From an uncultured Oscillospiraceae bacterium (GTDB taxonomy: Bacteria > Bacillota > Clostridia > Oscillospirales > Oscillospiraceae), in assembly GCA_947628265.1 (NCBI GenBank), contig CANQZF010000027.1, forward strand, positions 1 to 12,266: DNA of 12,266 nucleotides, read 5' to 3'. The translations under genes and the position numbers were made by a program. Under the pieces are notes generated by a model. It saw only the letters and a program-made list of their open reading frames with translations, searched no databases and was not told the DNA's origin. Each line of letters opens with the position of its first letter. The stretch's first letter is position 1. Shown piece by piece: positions 1-5,800 of this stretch.

Positions 1-1093
1 CGGGGGCGGGCTGGGGGGCGGGGGTCTCGGGGGCTTCCCGGGGGATGACCTCCACCTTTAAGTCCCTGGAGACGGTCTCCGGGGGCTTTGTTTCAGGCTC
101 CGGCTCCTTCACGGGCTCTTTTACAGGGTCCTTTTTGGGCTCCGGCTCCGGCGCTTCCTCCCGGGGCTCCTCCTTTTTCGCGGAGGAGTCGAAGAGGGAG
201 TCGGGGGCGGGAACGCCCTTATTTTTGTTGAAGAAGGACGCTCGCTTCTCCGGCTTGCGCTCGGGCGCGGGCTCCGGCTTTACGCTCTCGTCGTCCATGG
301 GGATGTCGATGGCGGCCTTCCGGGGGGTCTCCCGGGGTTCACGCCGGGGCTCTGAGGGGACGGCCTTCCGGGCCGGCGCGGTCTGGGGCTCCGGGTCCGG
401 CTCGTTGAGGTAGCCCTCGTACTCCCGCTCCTCCCGGGCCTCCCGGCTCTCACGGGTCATATCCACGATGGCCCTTAAGGTGAGGCCCGCGATGTTCATA
501 ACGGCCATGGCCGACAGGCACACGAGAACGATGGCGGCCCCGGCCTTGGAGAAGAGCCATGTAAAGAGGATGCCCACCGTGCCGCCCAGGACCCCTCCGC
601 CGGAGAGGACCTTCCCGTCGGCCCAGAGGAGCTTGAACATCTCCCCGCTCAGCCCGTAGGCGGCCTTGGAGAAGAGCTGGCAGAAGGCGGACACCAGAAG
701 GGGCAGACTGACGGCGCTGGCCACCCGCACGCCCACCGGCTCCCGGCCCGACATGACCAAAATCACCGCCGCTAAGAGGAGCGCCGGGGGCAGGACGTAA
801 AAGCCCCCGCCGAAGAGCCCCGTCAGGAGCCCCCGGAGGAAGCGGATGACCACGCCGTCGGAGCTGAAATACCCGAGAAAGGTAAAAATGCACAGCGCCA
901 GCAGCACCAGGGCCCCCCGGGTCCTGCGGCGGCGGATCCTGTTCTCCTCCACCCGCTTGCGGGCGGCGTCGCTTTTGGCCTTCGACGCGGCACTCTTCCG
1001 GGTAGTTTTGGAGCCGGAGGATTTTTTGCCGGTTGAAGTCCTGCTGCCGGAGGAACCCCCGGCAGCAGCGGTTTTTTTCTTTTGCTCAGCCAT
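1..1093 (-). CDS. ftsK: DNA translocase FtsK/SpoIIIE, N-terminal part (runs off left edge)
   Basis: The gene starts with ATG at 1093 and stays open to the window edge, giving 364 codons and no stop. The protein opens with a basic, Ser/Thr/Lys-rich cytoplasmic stretch (residues 1-60). Hydrophobic segments follow at about 61-77, 86-114, 124-142, 164-180 and 186-206, matching the four-to-five-segment membrane anchor of FtsK/SpoIIIE proteins. From about 210 a long low-complexity linker begins, rich in Pro, Glu, Lys and Arg with repeated Glu-Pro pairs, still running at the edge. The gamma motor and Walker motifs expected downstream lie outside the window, so the name rests on the anchor-plus-linker plan and position. 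The family pumps DNA at the division or sporulation septum. A GAGG site lies about 10 nt before the ATG, and uppP ends 29 bp upstream on the same strand, so co-transcription is likely. Any other large membrane protein with such a linker remains possible. Confidence 0.78.
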   Translation of the reverse strand, partial: MAEQKKKTAAAGGSSGSRTSTGKKSSGSKTTRKSAASKAKSDAARKRVEENRIRRRRTRGALVLLALCIFTFLGYFSSDGVVIRFLRGLLTGLFGGGFYVLPPALLLAAVILVMSGREPVGVRVASAVSLPLLVSAFCQLFSKAAYGLSGEMFKLLWADGKVLSGGGVLGGTVGILFTWLFSKAGAAIVLVCLSAMAVMNIAGLTLRAIVDMTRESREAREEREYEGYLNEPDPEPQTAPARKAVPSEPRREPRETPRKAAIDIPMDDESVKPEPAPERKPEKRASFFNKNKGVPAPDSLFDSSAKKEEPREEAPEPEPKKDPVKEPVKEPEPETKPPETVSRDLKVEVIPREAPETPAPQPAP

Positions 1094-1122
1094 TCGGATC
1101 AAACCTCAAATCAGAAAACAAA

Positions 1123-1968
1123 TCAGTGGATAAAGATGGACAAAATAAGGGACAGCACGCCCACGCCCCAGCAGTAGTAGGCGAATTTGGCAAAGCCGCC
1201 GGGACCGGACAGGAGCTTCTTCACCAGCACCAGGGCAAAATACCCCACGACGCCGGCGATGACCATGCCCACAAGGTACGCCGGGACGTTGGCCCAGACG
1301 ATGCCGCCGTTCACGATGGCCTTCAAAAGCGTCACTAAGGTGGAGCCCAGCACGGCGGGGATGGACATCAAAAAGGCAAAGCGCACCGCAAACTCCCGCC
1401 GAAAGCCCCGGGCAAGCCCCACGGTGATGGTGGTCCCGGAGCGGGAGAGGCCCGGGATCACGGCGATGGCCTGGGCCGCGCCCACCACCAGCGCGTCCGC
1501 CACGGAGGCGGTCTTTTCGGTGCGCCGCCCCTCCGCCAGCTTCCCGGAGACATAGAGCAGCACACCGGTGATGATGAGGGCGAAGGCGATAAAGGGGGTG
1601 TTGGCGCAAAGGGACTCCACGGCGTCGGTGAAGGGCAGGACCACCACCAAAGGCAGGGTGGCCACAAGGATGAGGAACACCAGCCTCACCGAGGGCTTCA
1701 GCCGCCCCTCCTCCCCGGAGTCCTGGGTGTTGCCGGAGATGAAGGAGACGGAGTCTTTTACCATGGCTTTTATGTCCTTCCAGTAGAACACAAAGAGGGC
1801 CGCCAGCGTCCCCACATGGAGAAGCACGTCAAAAAGGAGATGCTCGCTCTCCGCGTATTCGACCTTGAAAAGGTTCTGAAGGATCGAAAGATGCCCCGAG
1901 CTGGAAATGGGCAGGAATTCGGCGATCCCCTGCACAAGCCCCAAAAGAGCGGCGATGTAAATTGACAT
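1123..1968 (-). CDS. uppP: Undecaprenyl-diphosphatase UppP (BacA family)
   Basis: This 281-residue membrane enzyme dephosphorylates undecaprenyl diphosphate to the monophosphate, recycling the lipid carrier for peptidoglycan and other wall polymers. The family's first signature is visible as QGIAEFLPISSSGH at residues 13-26, with Glu17 and His26, and the second as PGLSRSGTT at 172-180, with Arg176; these are the known catalytic regions. Hydrophobic segments cover most of the rest and the length is usual. An upstream ATG at 2058 is in frame, but the extension is atypical. The ATG at 1968 follows a good GGGGAGGT site and gives the family's normal N-terminus, so I chose it. plsY ends 140 bp upstream and ftsK begins 29 bp downstream, both on the same strand. 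A weak promoter-like sequence in the plsY-uppP gap suggests it can be transcribed on its own. BacA overproduction is known to give bacitracin tolerance. Confidence 0.95.
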   Translation of the reverse strand: MSIYIAALLGLVQGIAEFLPISSSGHLSILQNLFKVEYAESEHLLFDVLLHVGTLAALFVFYWKDIKAMVKDSVSFISGNTQDSGEEGRLKPSVRLVFLILVATLPLVVVLPFTDAVESLCANTPFIAFALIITGVLLYVSGKLAEGRRTEKTASVADALVVGAAQAIAVIPGLSRSGTTITVGLARGFRREFAVRFAFLMSIPAVLGSTLVTLLKAIVNGGIVWANVPAYLVGMVIAGVVGYFALVLVKKLLSGPGGFAKFAYYCWGVGVLSLILSIFIH

Positions 1969-2028
1969 CAGACCTACCTCCCCACAAAAAAGTGTAAAAC
2001 TGCCCAATATATATGAATAACCATTTTT

Positions 2029-2058
2029 ACTATAGCACAGTTTTTCACAAAATGCCAC
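2029..2058 (-). promoter_or_regulatory. Possible uppP promoter (weak)
   Basis: On the minus strand, TATAGT (2029-2034) lies 18 bp after GTGGCA (2053-2058, four of six matches to TTGACA). It is the best sigma-A-like pair in the 140-bp gap before uppP and would give a leader of about 55 nt. The -35 box is poor, so this is tentative. A CACAGTTTTT direct repeat with 20-bp spacing overlaps the region. Confidence 0.35.
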
Positions 2059-2108
2059 AGTTTTTTTCCGTTTTGTTCCTCTTTGCCCCTATTTTAATGG
2101 GGTATTTC

Positions 2109-2720
2109 TTATTTTTTTCTCCTTATCAGGGGCTTGAAGCGCTTCTCCGTGCCGTTTAAAAGGCGCTTGATGTTCTCCCGGTGCATGATGAGCACCAAGA
2201 TCCCCGCCGTGATGCCGAAGGCGATGGTGGGCCCGTCCCGGAACCCCGCGATGAGCTCCGCCGGGGTGAACGCCAGGGCGCACATCACCGACCCCGCCGA
2301 GACGCGTTTGGTGATGAAGTAGGTGACGAAGAAGACCGCCACGATGATGACGAAGACCTTCCAGTGGATCATCAGGCCCAGCGCGGCCCCCACGGACACG
2401 CCCTTTCCGCCCTTGAAGCCAAAATAGAGGGGGAAGCAGTGGCCCAAAAGGCAGGCGATCCCCGCCGTCAAAAGGCCGTAATAGCCGCCGATGAGCCGCC
2501 CCAGCGCCATGGACGCCACGGTCTTGAGGCCGTCCAGCAAAAAGGTGGCCACGCCCACGCCCATGCCGAAGAGCCGGGCCATGTTGGTGGCCCCGGCGTT
2601 GCCGCTGCCGTAGTTGCGCACGTCCTTGCGGCTGACGGCGTAGGAGACGATCACCGCTGCGGACAGGGACCCCAAGAGGTACCCCAGCACCCCGGACAGC
2701 AGCAATTTCAGGAATTCCAC
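2109..2720 (-). CDS. plsY: Acyl-phosphate:glycerol-3-phosphate acyltransferase PlsY
   Basis: This 203-residue integral membrane enzyme transfers an acyl group from acyl phosphate to glycerol-3-phosphate, the first acylation of phospholipid synthesis in most Firmicutes. All three PlsY motifs are visible: GSGNAGATN at 38-46, GHCFPLYFGFKGGKGVS at 93-109 and HRENIKRLLNGTE at 180-192, separated by hydrophobic segments. A longer reading frame from 2882 exists, but it only reads the inside of scfB in another frame. I place the start at the GTG at 2720, because a very strong GGAGGAGGAG site sits just before it and the protein then begins as PlsY proteins do. This start lies 13 bp inside the end of scfB, so the two should be translationally coupled. 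The tail is basic (KRFKPLIRRKK). Pairing a housekeeping lipid enzyme with a ranthipeptide maturase is the odd point. Confidence 0.95.
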   Translation of the reverse strand: MEFLKLLLSGVLGYLLGSLSAAVIVSYAVSRKDVRNYGSGNAGATNMARLFGMGVGVATFLLDGLKTVASMALGRLIGGYYGLLTAGIACLLGHCFPLYFGFKGGKGVSVGAALGLMIHWKVFVIIVAVFFVTYFITKRVSAGSVMCALAFTPAELIAGFRDGPTIAFGITAGILVLIMHRENIKRLLNGTEKRFKPLIRRKK

Positions 2721-4093
2721 GGCTCCTCCTCCCTCGCGGCCTTCATCATGATGGCGCACTCCATCCGCTTTTTGAAGAGCTCGCAGCCGTATTTGTAGAC
2801 GCCCCGGATGGAGCCCGTGGCGTGGTAGGCGTTGGCGGCGCACCCGCCGGAGCAGTAAAGCCGCGCCCAGCACCCGTCGCACTCCGGGCGGGCGTAGGCG
2901 TTGCAGAGCTTAAAGTCATCCCGGAGAGCGGTGTTCGTGACGCCGTCCCAGATGTTGCCCATGAGGTATTTTTCGTCCCCCACGAACTGGTGGCAGGGGT
3001 AGAGGTCTCCCCAGGGGGTCACAGCCATGTACTCCGTGCCGGAGCCGCAGCCGGAGATGCGCTTGTAGATGCAGGGGCCGTGGGTAAGGTCGATCATGTA
3101 GTGGTAGAAGGTGAAGGGCCGCCCCTCCCGCTCCCGTTTGAGCATCTCCTTTGCCAGAATCTCGTACTGCTCAAAGAGCACGGGCAGGTCCTCCTCCGTC
3201 AGGGCGCAGGGGTCGTCCGGCGCGCAGACCACCGGCTCCATGGAAAGCTCCGTAAAGCCCAGGTCCGCGAGGTGGAAAATGTCCTTTGTGAAATCGGTGT
3301 TGTAGTGGGTGTAGGTGCCCCGGACGTAGTAGCTCCGGTCCCCCCGCTTTTTGGCGAACCTGAGGAACTTGGGGACGATCTTCTCATAGCTGCCGCGCCC
3401 TAAGTAGTCCACCCGGAAGCGGTCGTGGACCTCCGGCCGGCCGTCGATGGACATGACCACGTTGTGCATCTCGAGGTTGGCAAACTCGATGACCTCGTCG
3501 TCCACCAAAACGCCGTTGGTGGTCAGGGTGAAGCGAAATTTTTTGTGCTTCTCCTCCTCGATGCTCCTGGCGTAGGCGACTAAGTCCTTCACCACCTGCC
3601 AGTTCATCAGCGGCTCCCCGCCGAAGAAGTCCACCTCTAAATTCACGCGGTTCCCGGAGTTCTCCACAAGGAAATCGAGAGCCCGCTTGCCCACCTCGAA
3701 GCTCATGAGGGCACGCTCCCCGTGGTACTTGCCCTGGGAGGCGAAGCAGTAGGAGCAGTTTAAATTGCAGGTGTGGGCCACGTGGAGGCACAGGGCCTTC
3801 ACCTCATTGGAGCGCTTTTTAAAATCGAAGGCAAGGCCGGCGTACTCGTCCTCGGAAAAGAGCTTCCCCGCGTCCTTCAGGGCCTCAATGTCCGAAAGGC
3901 ACTCCCGAAGGTCGCCCTCCGTCACGTCCTCCCGGTCCCCATATTTTTGGAGCATGGCGGAGACGATCTTCTCGGCGTCGTGGTCCTCGAACATGGCGAT
4001 CATATCGTACGCCACGTCGTCCACCACATGGACAGACCCGGAGTAGACGTCCAAAACGATGTTGTAGCCGTTTAATTTATACTGATGTATCAT
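2708..4093 (-). CDS. scfB: SCIFF peptide radical SAM maturase (thioether-forming, SPASM)
   Basis: This 461-residue enzyme is expected to install Cys-to-side-chain thioether crosslinks in the SCIFF peptide encoded just upstream, using S-adenosylmethionine and several iron-sulfur clusters. The N-terminal ~95 residues form a PqqD-like peptide-recognition region beginning MIHQYKLNGYNIVLDVYSGS, typical of this family. The radical SAM CxxxCxxC motif is CNLNCSYC (Cys109, Cys113, Cys116) and GGEP is at 158-161. The C-terminal SPASM region is cysteine-rich: Cys341, 349, 367, 397, 405, 408, 414, 418 and 437, including CDGCWARLYCSGGC at 405-418. The size is normal for the family. The ATG at 4093 follows GAGGTG (4099-4104), which itself abuts the U-tract of the scfA terminator, so expression depends on read-through. 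The gene overlaps plsY by 13 bp. No exporter or protease gene lies nearby in the window. Confidence 0.95.
   Translation of the reverse strand: MIHQYKLNGYNIVLDVYSGSVHVVDDVAYDMIAMFEDHDAEKIVSAMLQKYGDREDVTEGDLRECLSDIEALKDAGKLFSEDEYAGLAFDFKKRSNEVKALCLHVAHTCNLNCSYCFASQGKYHGERALMSFEVGKRALDFLVENSGNRVNLEVDFFGGEPLMNWQVVKDLVAYARSIEEEKHKKFRFTLTTNGVLVDDEVIEFANLEMHNVVMSIDGRPEVHDRFRVDYLGRGSYEKIVPKFLRFAKKRGDRSYYVRGTYTHYNTDFTKDIFHLADLGFTELSMEPVVCAPDDPCALTEEDLPVLFEQYEILAKEMLKREREGRPFTFYHYMIDLTHGPCIYKRISGCGSGTEYMAVTPWGDLYPCHQFVGDEKYLMGNIWDGVTNTALRDDFKLCNAYARPECDGCWARLYCSGGCAANAYHATGSIRGVYKYGCELFKKRMECAIMMKAAREEEPWNS
2723..2732 (-). promoter_or_regulatory. Ribosome binding site that sets the plsY GTG start
   Basis: On the minus strand GGAGGAGGAG ends 2 nt before the GTG at 2720, its best GGAGG lying 7 nt away. 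It sits entirely inside the last codons of scfB, which supports the internal GTG start over the longer reading frame and implies coupled translation of scfB and plsY. Confidence 0.8.
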
Positions 4094-4104
4094 GATTTCA
4101 CCTC

Positions 4105-4139
4105 AAAAAATACCGCTTGCGTGTTTCCGCAAGCGGTAT
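4105..4139 (-). terminator. Intrinsic terminator/attenuator between scfA and scfB
   Basis: A perfect 12-bp stem (4110-4121 with 4128-4139) closes a 6-nt loop. On the minus strand the stem is followed at once by six T residues. It begins 17 bp after the scfA stop and ends 5 bp before the start of the scfB Shine-Dalgarno site. By form this is a rho-independent terminator acting on the scfA transcript. Since scfB has no separate promoter that I can see, it should work as a partial terminator that lowers maturase relative to peptide. Confidence 0.85.
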
Positions 4140-4156
4140 CCGTTTTGCCAATCAAA

Positions 4157-4303
4157 TTATTTGCTCTTCTTTTCGCAGAGCTGGTTGGCAACGCCGCAGG
4201 AGGTCTTGCAGGCGGACTGGCAGGAGGTCTGGCACTCGCCGCAGCCGCCGGTCTTGACGCTGGCCTTCAGGTCGCGGGTCTCAACAGTCTTTATCCTCTT
4301 CAT
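4157..4303 (-). CDS. scfA: SCIFF ranthipeptide precursor (48 aa, six cysteines)
   Basis: This small gene encodes the substrate of the adjacent radical SAM maturase. The 48-residue product begins MKRIKTVETRDLKASVKTGG and has six cysteines at 21, 24, 28, 32, 36 and 43. Its core CGECQTSCQSACKTSC at 21-36 is the hallmark of the SCIFF family found across Clostridia. In the family these peptides receive thioether links from Cys sulfur to neighbouring residues and are now classed as ranthipeptides; a signalling role has been proposed in some clostridia. An AGGGGG site precedes the ATG at 4303, with a near-consensus promoter just upstream. One oddity: residue 37, right after Cys36, is Gly. From memory most SCIFF peptides have Thr there, and the crosslink mapped in the Caldanaerobacter peptide is Cys32 to Thr37. 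The tail ends EKKSK. Identity is very sure; the chemistry in this host is inferred. Confidence 0.95.
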   Translation of the reverse strand: MKRIKTVETRDLKASVKTGGCGECQTSCQSACKTSCGVANQLCEKKSK

Positions 4304-4339
4304 GGGTGTATCCCCCTTTCCCGATTTCTTATCAAGCTA

Positions 4340-4368
4340 ATTCTACACTATTTTTTACCGGAGGTCAA
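4340..4368 (-). promoter_or_regulatory. scfA promoter, -35 box inside decarboxylase gene
   Basis: On the minus strand TTGACC (4363-4368) and TAGAAT (4340-4345) are separated by exactly 17 bp, each differing from consensus by one base. The predicted start is near 4333, about 30 nt before the scfA ATG. The -35 box lies in the last codons of the decarboxylase gene, whose stop is at 4355-4357. This gives scfA its own strong, apparently constitutive promoter. Confidence 0.8.
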
Positions 4369-5731
4369 CACAAAAAATCGAATAAGGCGCGGCTTTCCGG
4401 TCCGAATGGAGGTTGTCCGCCGCTTTCACGGCCCGGACCGTCTCCGCCGTCACCTCCTCGCCGGGGACGATCAGCGGGACGCCGGGGGGATAGCTCCAGA
4501 TATACTCCCCCGCTACCCGCCCAATAGCATCTTCCACGGGCACAAGCGTTCCGGGGAGGACAGCGGCCTCGTGGATGGGCAGGACCTGGCGAGGGACGCC
4601 GGGGAGGGGCGGGTTTTCGCCCTCCCGGGCCGGGGCCTCCTTATTGAGCGCCCGCAGGGCGGCGGCAAAACGGGAGAGGGACTTTTCCGTGTCGCCCATC
4701 CCCGTCATGGCGAGAGCCCGGGCGCGGCAGGCGTACTCAAGCTCGATACCGTACCGCTCCCGCAGGGCCTCCGCGAGCCAAAGGCCGTCGGCGCTTATGA
4801 CAATTTTGGAGGGGTCCAGGGCGAAAACGCCCTCCGCGCCGGCCCAGAGCCGCATGTTTTCAAGCCCCGCCGTCTCCTCCCGGAACGCTTGCAGGGCGGA
4901 GAGCCACCGGTTGGCCGCCGCGTCCCCTTCCCGCTCCAGGTAATCCACGCACCCGTCGATGGAGGCGGAGAGGAGGTAGGAGGGGCTGGAGGTCTGGAGC
5001 ATGGCAACGTAGCGCCTCACCCGTCCGGGGTCCACAAGACCGGGGTTTATGTGCATGAGCGCCGTCTGGGTGAGGCTGGGCAGGGTCTTGTGGAGGCTCT
5101 GCACCGCCACATCCGCCCCCAGCGTCACCGATGAGGCGGGGAAGCCCCCGAACCCCAGGTGCGCCCCGTGGGCCTCGTCCACCAAAAGGGGGACCCCATG
5201 GGCGTGGCAGACCCCGGCGATGGCGGCGATGTCGCTGACGACCCCCTCGTAGGTGGGGCTGGTGACGCACACAAGGCGCGTACCGGGGAAGGCTTCAAGC
5301 GCCGCCTCCACCTGCCCCGCCGTCACAGATAGGGGGATTCCCAGCGCCGGGTCCCGCTCCGGGGTGAGATACCTAGTCTGAATTTTTCCAAGCTGGGCGG
5401 CGTGGTAGACGCAGCGGTGGGAGTCCCGGCACATCAAAAGCTCCCCGCCCCCCTCCAAAACGGCGAGGACGGCGGCCATCAGACCAACGGTGCTGCCGTT
5501 CACTAAGGCCACGCTCTCCCCCGCCCCCCAGAGCCGCGCTATGCGGCGCTCCAGGTCCCGGAACAGCCCCTCCGGATCGTTTAAGTTGTCAAAGCCGTGG
5601 ATCTCGGTGATGTCCCGATCCGCCAGGCCCCGGAGCCACGGAAATTCCTCGGAATTTCGCTTGTGCCCCGGCATGTGCATAGCCACCGCCCCGCTCTCGG
5701 AATACGCTTTCAGCTTATCCGTCAGTGTCAT
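4355..5731 (-). CDS. Orn/Lys/Arg decarboxylase-family PLP enzyme (SpeA/YaaO-like)
   Basis: This 458-residue fold-type I PLP enzyme belongs to the short, Gram-positive form of the prokaryotic ornithine/lysine/arginine decarboxylases, which make cadaverine, putrescine or agmatine. Visible marks are MPGHKR at 20-25 near the N-terminus, the SPTYEG loop at 158-163, DEAHGAH at 185-191 and the PLP lysine in SLHKTLPS at 212-219 (Lys215). The C-terminal third carries the WSYPPGVPLIVPGE segment typical of the family. The substrate cannot be told from sequence. Sixteen extra in-frame codons exist upstream, but they read through the preceding terminator hairpin. The ATG at 5731 has an AGGGGG site and gives the usual N-terminus. 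The gene begins about 20 bp after the foldase-gene terminator with no clear promoter, so it may depend on read-through. Its last codons hold the scfA -35 box. Confidence 0.88.
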   Translation of the reverse strand: MTLTDKLKAYSESGAVAMHMPGHKRNSEEFPWLRGLADRDITEIHGFDNLNDPEGLFRDLERRIARLWGAGESVALVNGSTVGLMAAVLAVLEGGGELLMCRDSHRCVYHAAQLGKIQTRYLTPERDPALGIPLSVTAGQVEAALEAFPGTRLVCVTSPTYEGVVSDIAAIAGVCHAHGVPLLVDEAHGAHLGFGGFPASSVTLGADVAVQSLHKTLPSLTQTALMHINPGLVDPGRVRRYVAMLQTSSPSYLLSASIDGCVDYLEREGDAAANRWLSALQAFREETAGLENMRLWAGAEGVFALDPSKIVISADGLWLAEALRERYGIELEYACRARALAMTGMGDTEKSLSRFAAALRALNKEAPAREGENPPLPGVPRQVLPIHEAAVLPGTLVPVEDAIGRVAGEYIWSYPPGVPLIVPGEEVTAETVRAVKAADNLHSDRKAAPYSIFCVDLR

Positions 5732-5742
5732 CCGTTTTCCCC

Positions 5743-5775
5743 CTAAAACCAAAGCGGCTCTGATGAGCCGCTTTG
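5743..5775 (-). terminator. Terminator after the foldase gene
   Basis: A perfect 11-bp stem (5750-5760 with 5765-5775) on a 4-nt loop lies between the foldase stop at 5801 and the decarboxylase start at 5731. On the minus strand it is followed by TTTGGTTTT, counting the stem's final T residues. The broken T-tract suggests partial termination, which fits the lack of a clear promoter for the decarboxylase gene. The plus-strand side has no T run. Confidence 0.7.
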
Positions 5776-5800
5776 ACAAATCGTAATTTGAATGTGGGGT

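Noticed and set aside
2085..2110. Possible terminator after plsY (CCCC and GGGG arms around an AT loop)
   Set aside because: The stem is only about four solid pairs, and no U-tract follows on the minus strand.
2721..2882. Longer plsY start at 2882
   Set aside because: The extension is antisense-free but reads scfB codons in another frame and adds no family-like residues. The GTG at 2720 has a strong GGAGGAGGAG site.
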